Origin: Poronia punctata
Lineage: Eukaryota > Ascomycota > Sordariomycetes > Xylariales > Xylariaceae
Assembly: GCA_022579005.1 (NCBI GenBank)
Contig: MU401501.1
Span: 1-64,000 of the forward strand
DNA: 64,000 bases
Direction of reading: 5' to 3'
The translations under genes and the position numbers were made by a program. Positions within the stretch are counted from its first letter, which is position 1. Every line of letters starts with the position of its first letter. Below, piece after piece: positions 11,796-22,601 of the stretch. The notes under the pieces are model-generated. The model saw only the letters and a list, made by a program, of their open reading frames with translations. It had not been told where the DNA came from and searched no databases.

Positions 11796-12464
11796 TCAAC
11801 AAGAAGACGCGGCGCGGTGAGGTAAAAAAGAAATCTCAGCACTGTTTTTGTGGCCACGCTCGGCATTGCGTTGAGTGGTTGGGACCGCTCCGCCCGAGCA
11901 ACTCGGGCCGTAGACTACAATAGGGTTATCATGGGATGGTAGGCTTAATCTTTTATCCAGGCGTGATATGATGTCTTGTTCGGTCGAAAGTAAGGTAGGA
12001 CCCGGTACCGAGAGACTGCTTAACACAACTGTATAGCTGGCGGGATCGTAGGTGTGGTGTCTATGCCTTTGTTTGACGTTCAAATCCTCTGCCGGAGCAT
12101 TCATCCGTACATGGCTTTCTAAGCCCGCATATTTGCGTTTCCGGTAAATTCTTTCTGATTTCCCGTGACGGACGCGCAGTCGAGGGAATCTGTTAGCCCA
12201 GTTCCGAAGGGACCGGCGTAGTTGATATCTTCTTTCGAGTACCTCGATAACCCGGAGGGCATCAACAGTGTCTGACCTGCAGAAAAGGTCGGGCCACCAC
12301 ACACGAAATATCGTACAAAGCATTGCGCAGAGAAAAAATGAGAGAAGACAAGTCGCAGTCGCGATTCCCAAAATTTCCAAGTTACTGGCAGGTTGTAGAT
12401 ATATGTTGTTTAGTAATGGTCGTAACGCCGGATCCTCCATGTTACCGGACTCGAGTAACTCCAT
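11796..12464 (-). CDS. Hypothetical single-pass membrane protein
   Basis: An uninterrupted minus-strand frame of 222 codons starts at ATG 12464. Around residues 32-56 it has a strong hydrophobic segment (ATATCLLSFFLCAMLCTIF) followed by VWWPDL. A basic, Arg-rich region follows (LERRYQLRRSLRNWANRF, then RVRHGKSERIYRKRKY), which suggests the C-terminal part is cytosolic. A low-complexity tail ends in SSC. I do not recognise the family, and no neighbour suggests a role. The 3' end may be mis-modelled, because another open frame begins 4 bp downstream. It may be a lineage-specific protein or a chance ORF. Confidence 0.4.
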   Translation of the reverse strand: MELLESGNMEDPALRPLLNNIYLQPASNLEILGIATATCLLSFFLCAMLCTIFRVWWPDLFCRSDTVDALRVIEVLERRYQLRRSLRNWANRFPRLRVRHGKSERIYRKRKYAGLESHVRMNAPAEDLNVKQRHRHHTYDPASYTVVLSSLSVPGPTLLSTEQDIISRLDKRLSLPSHDNPIVVYGPSCSGGAVPTTQRNAERGHKNSAEISFLPHRAASSC

Positions 12465-13116
12465 TGTTTGGCGGATCCAGTGCCAACGTAGTCTTAACTG
12501 CAGTACGGCTAGGTCGCAGTAGCATTTGGCGTAGGTGGTTTGATGATCCTACTGGTGCTTTACCAAGTGTGCCTATTGAGAAGTTGATAGGTTAACGGGG
12601 GGACACTTGGTATAACAGAGCTGCCGGCTTCCTACCAGTAAGGTCACCCACGTGCATAAGGATAATCGTATTTCCTCTGACGAGTCCGAAGCCAAGGCCG
12701 AGCAAAACGATCGAAAGGCGGTTGAGGGTATTGTATGTTTATCAGGGAGACCCCGATATCAAAAAGCGATGCGCGATACAGATATACGGTTGCGAAGCTG
12801 TTTGTTTGTATTTAAGGGGGAAATGGCCGTGGCGGCCGAGAAACAATACACGACTAAGAAATTCATCTCCCAGAGTTGCACGAGAGTTTGAGCTGCCCGT
12901 GTAAGAACATCGGAGGTAAATGTCCATTCTAAATCTCATAAGCGAAGGTAAAGACCTCATATATTACCTATGTAGGTAAGGTACTTACCTCTACCTAGGT
13001 AAATCTAGCAGGGCATACTTCAGTCGTCGCTTCTACTTTACCTTAACGGGGATGTATTGGTTGAAGTTTAAGCAGGTACGTCAGTACGCACGGTGTCAAA
13101 TCATCGAAGTTTAAGG
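12465..13116. other. Spacer between hypothetical ORF and photolyase
   Basis: 652 bp without a supportable gene. Near 12961-13010 it holds a cluster of TACCTA/TAGGTA words (ACCTATGTAGGTAAGGTACT and CTACCTAGGTA), which form imperfect inverted repeats. Small ORFs here overlap on both strands and look spurious. Confidence 0.6.
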
Positions 13117-15109
13117 TTATCTCTTAAGCTTTTTCACGTGCTTGTCCATCGGTCCTCCCTTGACCGACTCGCTCTTTTTCCTTGCATGTTTCAAGGTTGG
13201 TACGCGCCCACATGCACTCAGACTCGATGTTTCCGCATGTCGGGACTCGATCTCGCCGCCTTCTGCCTGTTCTTCGTGAGATGAACCAAGTCCCCCGGTT
13301 CCGGTCTGCTCTGCTTCCCCGAATAGTTTTCTCCAGGTCCCATCCTTCACGGCGTCGTCGTTTCCGCGCAGGCCAATGGAATATGCCGCTTTCATAGCAG
13401 ACATGCATATGCTTCTCCTTTCGTTGAAATCAAACATTGGCTCCGGGTATACAACGTACTTCTTGGCCTCATCGCTCCAGCCATCACTTCCATCACTCCC
13501 ATCACCCTCCACCTTTACACCAGCTTTGTTTAGCGCGGCCTGTGTCGCCTTCCATGGCTCGTAAATAAATTTGGCCTCGAGGTTTTTCAGTTCCGGTACC
13601 CATTTCCGAATGAAATCACCGTTCTTATCCCATTTCTTCCCAAACGCCACTGGGCTGTAGCAACGGTAGTATTGGGAAAAGAATGCTGTGCAACTCAGCC
13701 ATTGCCAATTTCCGGCGTTGCTGGCAGGCTCATGGTCGATGAGCAGCTCTTCAAACACATCGGCTCCGCGTTCCCAGTGCACGTAACAGCCACCCCTTGT
13801 CAAGAAACAGGCCACCATGTGACGCCCCAAGTGATGGATCCAGCCCTCAAACCGAAGCTGGCGCATTAAAGCGTCGACAAAGGGGAATCCGGTTAAGCCA
13901 GCCTTCCACCGTTTGAACCATTCATCGGCTTGTGGCGAGTCGACGTGGTACTCACCACTGATGGCATTGATACCGGTCTCGGTGGCATCATACCGCGAGG
14001 GAAGATGCCAAGGGATGAAGCGGACATATGCGTTGTTCAAGGTTTGAGTATAAGGAGAGCCGATGGCGGCTTGCGCTGCAAAATACATATCCCGAAATAA
14101 TAACTGGCCAGTTAGACTTTCGGGGGGCGTCGATGCCCCCTTTCCGTATTTTTCGGTCGCTTCGTGTGCACGCCAATAGAACAGTCGGGGCGAGAGCGCA
14201 CCGAAGTGCATTTGGGGTGAGAGGAGGGTGGTGGATTGTGGCTCGAATGCCGCGGGACTAGTCTCGGGTTTCTTGAAAGTCGCCGCGTACTTCACATCAG
14301 CCATAATCTTGTCAAGTTGCTTCAGTGCCAGTGTCTCCCCTCCCCGGTGCGGTGTGGTGGCAGCCGGCAAGCCAAGCTCCTCAAGGGTCGCAATAGCAAA
14401 GTCATTCCAGGGGCCAGCGATACTGCTATAAGCTGCCTCTGATTTTATCCGATGGGGCCCATTAAGGTCGATTGATCCCGGAACATCACATCGGTCCAAG
14501 TCAAATGGGACCTCGCCTGGGTCGGGCATATATGTCGGTGCTGGTATCGGTTTGGGAACCTCGCCGACTTTTTGACCGGCAGCTTGAAGCTGGTTAATAG
14601 ACATAGTCGGTTTACCTCGGTTCTTTGCGACAATATCATCACTATCCCAGAGTGTCCTACCATAACGAGTCACTACTTGGACCCCGGCGGCCACGGCTGC
14701 CTCTTCAACTATCCTGTCCCTTTCGCGTGCGTACGCATCGGTATCTCTCTCAAACACAAGGTGTGTGGCACCCCAAGCCCGGAATAACCTTGGGAGCACA
14801 GTCTGCGGCCCTTCACGGATGACAAAAAGTTTAGACTTTGGGTTCAAGTTTTGGATAGACTTGGAGAGATCCTGTTGACAGTCTAATCTTTAAGTTCCAT
14901 CAGCAGATGCCGGCATAAGAAGGCGCAAACCAGACTCACAAGTATTGCCACCTGTTAGGTCCAGCTTTCACCCTGTAGACATAATGAGGGTCCCAAGTGA
15001 AAATGGGCCATAAAACTGCAGGTTCTAGGTCTAGAGCCGCTTTCAAAGCAGGTGAGTCGTGAAGCCTGAGATCCGTCCGAAACCAATAAATGACGCGTGG
15101 CTTCGACAT
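13117..15109 (-). CDS. (6-4) photolyase / animal-type cryptochrome
   Basis: Two exons, 15109..14940 and 14887..13117, encode 646 aa. The 52-nt intron has a GTGAGT donor and a CTTAAAG acceptor, restoring NRWQYLLDCQQDLSKS. The start ATG has good context (GGCCATGTC). The N-terminal photolyase domain begins VIYWFRTDLRLHDSPALKAA. The FAD-binding half includes GGETLAL, then the (6-4) signature HHLGRHMVACFLTRGG with histidines at about 408 and 413 (the pair used in (6-4) photoproduct repair), then SNAGNWQWLSCTAFF with the flavin-proximal Asn at about 447. These match plant and animal (6-4) photolyases rather than CPD photolyase. A poorly conserved basic tail of about 100 residues ends HVKKLKR, a possible nuclear localisation signal. 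It probably repairs UV lesions in the nucleus, and some fungal members also signal light. Which function dominates cannot be read from the sequence. Confidence 0.9.
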
Positions 15110-16242
15110 GGCCCCGACACCGTTTGACAGCCGGTTCCCGCTTGGATTGATCGTGACTGATGGTTATGGCTCGACGCGGGCAGGCGGGTTGTCCGTTCTC
15201 AAAATATCTGATTGAAGAATGACAAGTCAAGTCTGAAACCTAATTGGACTTCATGATGTCAGAACTTCAGCCACGGCACGTCTCAGCTGCTACCATGTAG
15301 CCCAGCCATCAAAGGACTTTAAAGTTCATTGTCAGGAATTTGGCCCTTTTCCCTCATTCTGTCTCTTCTCTAGTACCAACAAGTAGGCCGAACTTTTTCT
15401 CGACGCCCCCGTCGGTAATGATGCTCGCCGTCGTCTGTCGCATTTGTTGTACAGTCGATTGAAGCTCTTTCCATGACGGCTTCCTAACTCCCAGGCTCTT
15501 GCTCTTGAATGCCATGTTCACCGCGAGTCTTGCATGGCCATGCGATACACCCTATCAACAGCTTGTAGTTGCTTTTTGGGCGTTGAAGCGACGCAATTCA
15601 TCGGTGTTACAGGTTCAAACCGGCAGAATAAAATCGATTACAAATGCCGTGTACCGTAGTCCTCGTACGTCGGGACATATAGTCAACGTTATAGATTACG
15701 TTACACGAACTTCTCTGCCCTTTTCGACACGCGATGGACCCGCCACTTTGGTTCAGTGTTGCTGTGCCACAAGTTAGTTTTTGGTATCTTGACCCTTTGT
15801 TGTCAGCATTTAGACTAACCTACTCGTAGAGGAAGGATTCTGGAAGGAAGCTTGCCTGTGACGTAGCGTCAGATATTGGCACACATTTTTGAGACGACAC
15901 AGATAGAATCCAGTCGTTAGTTGACGCAATATACTATTAGTAGAAACAAAATAGTCATTGGGCCAGATGTGTTTCTTTTTTTCTTCTCGGGTTTATCGGC
16001 AGATTCTACGAGTAGGTGAGGACTGAGCTGAATCTGCTTGGCGAAATTCAGCCACCACGTAGGGTTGATGGGCACGCTTACGAGTACCTATCTCTTTTCT
16101 TACATCCAAAATGCTACGCTTCTAGTCTTCGTCTTCCAGTTTGTATCGTAGGTTAGATAGGCACAGACAGTTAAGCATAATATATACAGTAGTACGTTGT
16201 AGATATGGATGTAACTATTAATATATCCAAGGTTTTCGGCAT

Positions 16243-16266
16243 GCGGCACGCGGCACGCGGCACGCG
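16243..16266. repeat. Three tandem GCGGCAC heptamers
   Basis: GCGGCAC is repeated three times and followed by GCGC, a small GC-rich island in an AT-leaning spacer. No function inferred. Confidence 0.75.
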
Positions 16267-16530
16267 CAATAGACTAGGTAGGTATACTCAAAGATATGTC
16301 CCTAGGGCCTAACCTATTGTGCAAAACCCCTACTTAAGTTGTAAATACATACTGATCGTCAAAAGCTACCCGTAGCCCTATTGCCAATTGGGAAGGTTTA
16401 TTACACGTACTTGTGCCTAGATTGATCATTTTGAAATGGTAGTATCAAGCCAAATTTAGTTTATACGTGTACATGTACATGTAAGGCAGAATGTATTACA
16501 TACCTATAAAAAATAAAAATAAAAGTAGGA

Positions 16531-16550
16531 ACGAGTAGGTAGGTACTCGT
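16531..16550. repeat. Perfect inverted repeat ACGAGTA / TACTCGT
   Basis: Seven-base arms at 16531-16537 and 16544-16550 enclose GGTAGG. The arm TACTCGT is one of the words that recur through the spacers of this window. Confidence 0.8.
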
Positions 16551-17890
16551 AAGTAGGCAATTTTATATCATAAGCTAGGTACCATACGAACTTGTTGTTT
16601 TTGGTTGTTACCCGTCAACTTTAAATATTTTCACAGTTTCAAGGAATCCATCCGACCATCTTACCCAACCAAGGCTAAATAGGTACATGTACATACATGT
16701 AATTCCCTAACCTACATGTAGTTAATCCGTGTAAAACATGTAACTGTAAACAAGAATAAATAACGCCGTCTTTACTTTTACGAGTATATGTCCAACATCC
16801 TGCCTGCTATAACGAGTAAGTATAGGGCTGGGGGGGAAGCAAGCCGCTTGTTATTTTACGTGTCTAATATACCTAAGGTTACCTACCTACCTACTATAAA
16901 AAGCCAATCCTCCCGACGATCATAGTCGATCATTAACCTACTTGTACATCCAGTTTTAGTTTTACGAGGATCAATCAAAACAGCAGCTAACCTAGAAGGA
17001 ATTGACCAGATTCTTCTTTTCTTTTTACATGATCGGAATCCTACGCACTTTACAAGGACAACGATACCTATTATTATCCGTACTTGCGCGGACTTTGGGT
17101 GTACGTCCGTCCCTACTTGTAGGTTAATCACGTCTCAAAAGGATGAATAAAGATTTCCTGCAATAGGGGCTTAGTTTAGACTAGCTTAAACAGGGGGGAG
17201 GTTGACAGGAACAAAAATCAGGAGAGAGAGAATTTCCTTGATGAGACTGCGGTCATTAATCATCTGCCCCCTAAAGAATTCTTCTTTTCAAGTACTCGTA
17301 CGATATTAAGATGATGATTATATCTTGCTGGTTGGCATTGTGAGAGTGTAAAAGAAAAGAAAGGGGTTTGTTTGTTTCGGCATTTCTTCGCAACTTCCTA
17401 GAGTGGTTTAAAGCTGTCCCCCTGTCCGCCCCCCGTCTTGTTCCAGAAATAGGTAATGACGATAAACCTGCCGCTAACTTCATCGTAGATCCCCTGTTCC
17501 TCTCTCCACTTGTACGGCATCATTCATTCCTATCATAAGGGATGAATGAATTGACATGGGTGGGACGAGAGGGACAACGTTACGCGTGAGGCTTTGGAGG
17601 ATTCTGATCTCGTGGGGAAAAGAGGGTTGGTAGTCTAATTCTAAACCACCCCTGGGTATTGACTGGGGTTAAAGTGTAGTAGACTAACCTAGGGCCTTGT
17701 TTACATAAAAGAGACGAAAGGTATATAGGTCGGTGATCCAGGTTTGAGATTCTCAGTTGGGTTATGAGTAGGTAGAGCTTAGTTCTGAAATACGAGGCTT
17801 TTCGATAGACCCTTTGATATATCACCCTCGCCGAACTCATCCCGCATATATCGTTGTTCACTTCGCCGCTGTAGCGAAGCAGAAGAAGAG

Positions 17891-19719
17891 ATGCGTTATA
17901 TCGGGCTAGTCGCCGCCGCCAACGTGGCTCTTGTAAGATTCTCCCACCGACCGTGCGATACAGAAGACGGCAAAACAAAAAGGAAAACATGATAACTGAC
18001 CTCACTTACGGTACGCCGCAATAGGCCACGCCCTTATATAACCATCCCGTTCCTGTTTTTAGGAACGCGACGAGCCGGCTGGCACAGAAAGAACAGGCGG
18101 CCAAAGTGACGGATGACATTTCCAGCTGCGCCGACACCTGGATGGCCATCGATGATGTCGAAATTGGACAAGGCGGCGACAAGCGCGTAGGGTTCGGCTC
18201 AGCCGTGCAGAAGTTCTGCGAGATGGCCGACGGGGAGACGGTCAAGAAAGACGATTACCTGTCCATGGCTACCGAGGTCTACCTAGATGGCGGTGGTGAT
18301 CCCTCGACAAATGGTATCCTGGGCTTTGTGTACTGTAAGTTCAAGAACTTTGGGCCTGGCTGTAGCGGCATGTATCCAAATGGTTAATCGGTTTTTCTAG
18401 TCGAGATTCACAACAAGCAAGATGACGACCATACGGTGGAAGGTTAGTATCATTCCCACACCTGATGCCCCTGATGGGGTACCATTTCACTAACGGTTTC
18501 GACAAATAGCTGGATCTTGCCAGGAGTACCTCGGAAAGCTCTCCGAGGATGGCGGCAAATGTTATGGTCCCGACCACCACGACACCAAGGGTGGCACATA
18601 CCAGGTGGGTGTTGATCCAGCTGTATTGACTCGAAATGCGACATAATTAGCTGATCAATTCGGATAGGTTGGCGACGACGGGGTCAGCTACCATGCTCTA
18701 GGTAAAACCGTGCCTCCAAAGGAGTAAGGACCCCTATATTTCATCTGCAACGCCCCTTTTATACATGTCCAGTAAGGGCCCTGCTAACGCTAGCTCTGGA
18801 TAGTGACGCCTTGAACAAGCTGCTAGCAACGACAGTGTTGTCGGACCAGAGTGTTAACAAGGGAGATGGGGCACCGCTCGACCCTTGGCCGTTAGATTCA
18901 CTCAACGACGTGGTTCCGGCGCCGTGCCACAGTCACAACGACTACGACCGGGACATCCCGCTCTTCGAGTCGCTGGCCGCGGGCTGCATCGGCACGGAGG
19001 CGGACGTGTGGCTATCCGGTGACGACGTGATTATCGGGCACATCTCACCGACGCAGGGTCGCACGCTGCGTGCGCAATATGTGGACCCATTAAAGGCCAT
19101 CATCGAACACAACGGCGGCTCCGTGTACAAGAGCAAGCCGGATCAGACGCTAACGCTGCTGATCGACTTCAAGACTTCTGACGAGGGCACGCTGGACGCC
19201 GTCGTCGCCGCTCTCCAGCCCCTACGGGAGGCCGGATACCTGAGCAAGGTCGAGGACGGCCAGTTCAAGCGCGGTGCCGTCACCGTCTCCGCTAGCGGCG
19301 AAGCGCCCTTCGACCGCATCTCCTCGGGCGACGGCGTCCCCGACCGTGACGTGTTTTACGACGCGCCCGCTGCCAACCTTGACGACGCCGATTACTCGAG
19401 CGAGAACTCGTACACTGCCTCGGCCGACTTCAAGGACGTCGTTAGTGGTGACGGTAACCTGGATGATGAAGAGCTGGGCCGCCTCAGGGACCAGGTCAGC
19501 AAGGCTCACGACAAGGGCCTAGTCGTGCGATACTGTAAGTTGAAGACTTCTCTCCACGTTTCTCTCATTGTAGCTTTGTCTTCTTGGCACTTTTGTCTAA
19601 TTTCAAACATAGGGAATCTGCCTGGCGATGGCGTGTGGGAGCAGCTTAGAGATGAAGGTGTTGATTTACTCAATGGTGACGACATGAAGGCCACAGCTAG
19701 ATTACCTCGTATTGGATAG
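17891..19719 (+). CDS. Aim6-domain protein fused to a Cys-containing N-terminal module
   Basis: Proposed exons 17891..17932, 18088..18334, 18401..18442, 18510..18604, 18668..18723, 18804..19534 and 19613..19719 encode 439 aa. All junctions are GT-AG and in frame. Exon 1 (MRYIGLVAAANVAL) is a weak signal-peptide candidate and the least certain part. Residues 15-161 form a compact module with four cysteines (first two at 28 and 58) and motifs CADTWMAIDDVE, GGDKRVGFGSAVQKFC, FVYFEIHNK and VGDDGVSYHALG. I cannot name it; it recalls modules in secreted fungal proteins, possibly the C-terminal part of some large chitinases, which is a guess. Residues 165-439 are an Aim6-type, PLC/GDPD-like domain: PCHSHNDY (His near 203) and GTEADVWL (Glu 226, Asp 228), then LTLLIDFKTSDEGT, then VRYWNLPGD. 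The Aim6 part has no ATG of its own, which favours one gene. Substrate unknown. Confidence 0.68.
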
Positions 19720-21029
19720 AGTCTTTCTGCTTTCTCTTTGGTTTATTAGACGTTAAATGTACTATATTCTGAACAACAGTTTAGCAACATGCTTATTACG
19801 TGTACCTTGTCATGATACATACCTTGGTGGATTATAGCATACATACCTCATAATTTCTAAAATCGACCACAAAGTAGGTCAATGTGTGGAAGATACATTC
19901 CGACTTTACACTAGTAGTAACACGTGGTGACAATGACGGCTTATCAGTACCGACCGGGCTATCGCTACCGGCCCATCAATGCTCGGTCGGGTATTGGATT
20001 GAAGTTTCCAGTAATACCAAGGTTATATTGGATGGTCTGTCGTAGATACCAACAACACCTAGTGGGTATATAATACCCTAGTAGGTTGAGGGGTATGGAT
20101 ACCGCGGGCCTCGGCGGTCGACAAACACCGTCTTGGACCCCCGTTGACCGCCTCTGGTAGATTTCTGGCAATGAATGTATCTGCTCAGTATATGCTCGAA
20201 AATATGTAGAGAGGTTAGAGGTAGGAAACGTGCATCATAGAAAGCACGGTAACCATGTCCAAACTATTGCACACAGAAACAACCCACACGGAATGAATCG
20301 TCGGGTACCTATCGAATGCAGGTTTGGATTGATTATTGCAGGTGGTTTTTTGGGGGGTTTTTCATTAGCCGTCCGGATTGGGCACGGACTACGGAGTACC
20401 TAAAGTCTGGGTAAGTACGTGTATTCAACCTGAATGAGCTACGAGTACGCATATATTGATTGCAAAATTGAGCTGAACAGCCGAGTTTATGTCGCCAGTC
20501 TGTTCGATTTGTTCTAGACGCTTCGGCCAGACCGGGGGTTGGCATATACTCAATCCAGTTAGTAATCAGTCCAGTAATCAAGTGCAAGTTGTTACCAAGC
20601 ATCATGCTGTACTACTGCGCACAATATGTAAGGGGTATGTAACCGAAGAAGGTACGATTACGATAGAACCTACCTCTGCATACGTTAGTAGATACCTTCC
20701 TAGGTCAAACATAGGTAGTACCTGCTCCTTCGGGTCGATCGTCTTCACCTTTTAGCGTTGAGTCTTTTGGATATGCTTTGAAATGTTTTGGAATCGGTGG
20801 ATACAGTACCGAGACCGGCGGGCCGGCTGTGGTGGATGCGGATGCGACACTACAGGGTGGAGGGTGGTTGGCCAAATAAGGAATACCTAATCCCACGTCA
20901 ATAGCCAAATATAATAACGAAATAGACTCGCATCTGGCCGAGCGTGATGTGATTTATACAAAGATTGAGACGGCCGGATTTTGGATTTCCCTCCCCCGTC
21001 CACAATTCTTGGACTGTGTACATCACATC
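19720..21029. other. 1.3-kb spacer upstream of the MFS gene
   Basis: No supportable gene; small overlapping frames only. It includes GGTATGGATACCGCGG, near 20092-20107, containing a GGTATGGATACC inverted repeat, and GTATATAATACCC near 20064. The end of the stretch is the MFS promoter and 5'UTR. Confidence 0.6.
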
Positions 21030-22601
21030 ATGCCCGTCTCGTCAGAGTCGACAAGTGAAAAACCGGCCCCGCCCGACTCCCCCAAGGGACAGAGGGAGGA
21101 TTTCATTCGGGCCAAAGAAGTGAGTAGCGACGCTGGTGGTAATAGCGATAGTAATGGCAACGGCAACGGCAACGGCAACGGCAACCACGACAATGAACAC
21201 GGACGCAATAAAATGAACTCTGGCGGCAGCGCTGGTTTCGAGGCAAACACGTCGCTCGAACGACGGTTACGTCTCAAGGTAGACCTGCGTCTGTGCACGA
21301 TTGCGGGCATTCTGTGCTCGCTGAACCTGCTGGACTCTGGTGTCATCAGCTCCGCAGCGGTGACATCTTTACCCCTCGACCTCGGACTCTCGGGGAACCG
21401 CTTCAGTGTCGCCATCTTCATCTTCACCATCAGCTCCATCGCCTTCCAGCTACCGTCGACGCTAGCCGTGCGCACTTTCGGCCCCCGCCTGTGGTTTTCC
21501 TTCATCACCTTCGCTTTCGGCATCATCACGCTAGCGACGGCCTTTATCCAGACATGGCAGCAGATGATCGCCTTGCGCGTGCTCCTCGGCGCCGCCATGA
21601 GCGGCATCTATCCCGGCCTAACGTACCTCATTTCGACCTGGTACCCGCGCCGAGAGCAGCAGACGCGCTTCGCCTTTCTGCAGATGGGCGAGGTCATCAT
21701 CCTGGCGACGGGCGGCATCGTCAATTTCGGCCTTAACCATCTCAACGGCCGGGGCGGGCTGGCCGGATGGCGGTATATGTTCCTGGTGCAGGGACTCATC
21801 TCGGTCGTCATCGGCCTCGTGACGTATTTATGGATGGTCGATTTCCCCGAGAATGCGCACCGTTCCTTTTGGTTCTTGACGGCCGAGGAGCAGCAGCTCG
21901 CCGTCGCGCGCATCAACGCCGACCGCAAGGACGTCGAGATCGAAGAGTTCGCCTGGTCCAAGGTCTTTGTGCACGCCAAGGACCCCAAGATCTACGGCTT
22001 CGCAGTCCTCTTCTTCCTACTCAACATCGTCTCGACGTCGCTATCGTATTTCCTCCCCAGTATCCTACAGAACGGGCTCGGCTTTGGCGAGAACGAGGCC
22101 ATCCTGCTCAACGCACCTCCTTATTACTACGCCGTAATTCCTGTGCTGCTCTCATCCATCGTCGGTGACAAGTTCCGCATCAGGGGTCCCGTCATCATCT
22201 TCAACTGCCTAACTCTGATCGTCGGATTCAGTCTGCTGGGATTCGCCAAGCAGGACGCCGTGCGATATTTCGGCACCTTTTTGGCTACAGGGGCCTACGT
22301 CAGCAATTGGGCGGCCCTTTCGGCGTACCAGGCGAACAACATCACGGGACAATGGAAGCGCGCATTCACCGCGGCTACCGTGACGGCTTTGAACGGAGCC
22401 GGTGGGATTGCGGGTAGCTTCATCGTCCGAAATCAGGAAGCGCCCCGGTACATTACCGCGATATGGGTCTCCATCGGATCCCATATCCTGATAATTGCCA
22501 TCATTGCCGCCTTTTCGGTCTATTTCCGGTACGCTAACAAGTTGGCCGAGAGCGGGAAAATAGTGCTAGAAGGGGTGGAGGGTTTTAGGTATACTTTGTA
22601 A
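21030..22601 (+). CDS. MFS transporter, anion:cation symporter (DAL5/allantoate permease-like)
   Basis: A single open frame encodes 523 aa from the ATG at 21030; the frame is open further upstream only through a GTG at 20949. A hydrophilic N-terminus of about 80 residues includes an Asn-Gly repeat. About 12 membrane segments follow, starting LRLCTIAGILCSLNLLDSGV. The first half has the ACS-type features RVLLGAAMSGIYPGLTYLIS, TWYPRREQQTRFA and GWRYMFLVQG, then the central loop DFPENAHRSFWFLTAEEQ. This pattern is typical of fungal ACS symporters that take up small organic anions or vitamins (allantoate, nicotinate, pantothenate, biotin). Substrate cannot be assigned. It probably sits in the plasma membrane. 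The only neighbours are spacers, so it is not in an obvious cluster. Confidence 0.85.
   Translation: MPVSSESTSEKPAPPDSPKGQREDFIRAKEVSSDAGGNSDSNGNGNGNGNGNHDNEHGRNKMNSGGSAGFEANTSLERRLRLKVDLRLCTIAGILCSLNLLDSGVISSAAVTSLPLDLGLSGNRFSVAIFIFTISSIAFQLPSTLAVRTFGPRLWFSFITFAFGIITLATAFIQTWQQMIALRVLLGAAMSGIYPGLTYLISTWYPRREQQTRFAFLQMGEVIILATGGIVNFGLNHLNGRGGLAGWRYMFLVQGLISVVIGLVTYLWMVDFPENAHRSFWFLTAEEQQLAVARINADRKDVEIEEFAWSKVFVHAKDPKIYGFAVLFFLLNIVSTSLSYFLPSILQNGLGFGENEAILLNAPPYYYAVIPVLLSSIVGDKFRIRGPVIIFNCLTLIVGFSLLGFAKQDAVRYFGTFLATGAYVSNWAALSAYQANNITGQWKRAFTAATVTALNGAGGIAGSFIVRNQEAPRYITAIWVSIGSHILIIAIIAAFSVYFRYANKLAESGKIVLEGVEGFRYTL
21156..21185 (+). repeat. In-frame (GGCAAC)5 hexanucleotide repeat
   Basis: Five perfect GGCAAC units encode alternating Gly-Asn in the hydrophilic N-terminus of the MFS transporter. 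Copy-number change would not shift frame, so length polymorphism is likely tolerated. Confidence 0.9.

Larger units (their letters stand above)
15110..17890. other. 2.8-kb spacer between photolyase and Aim6-like gene
   Basis: A divergent spacer with no supportable gene. It is rich in short words such as TACATGTA, TAGGTA and TACTCGTA (16250-16900), has a perfect 7-bp inverted repeat at 16531-16550, and three GCGGCAC units near 16243-16263. The 92-codon frame at 15499-15777 and a minus-strand frame at 17580-18005 show no protein-like features. Confidence 0.6.

Noticed and set aside
15590..15625. GGTTCAAACC, resembling a tRNA B box
   Set aside because: No matching A box, no cloverleaf-forming flanks and no acceptor stem could be found around it.
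17580..18245. Minus-strand frames opposite the 5' part of the Aim6-like gene
   Set aside because: They overlap exons with better coding evidence on the plus strand.
21023..22484. Long minus-strand frames opposite the MFS gene
   Set aside because: Shadow frames caused by high GC at third codon positions of the transporter.
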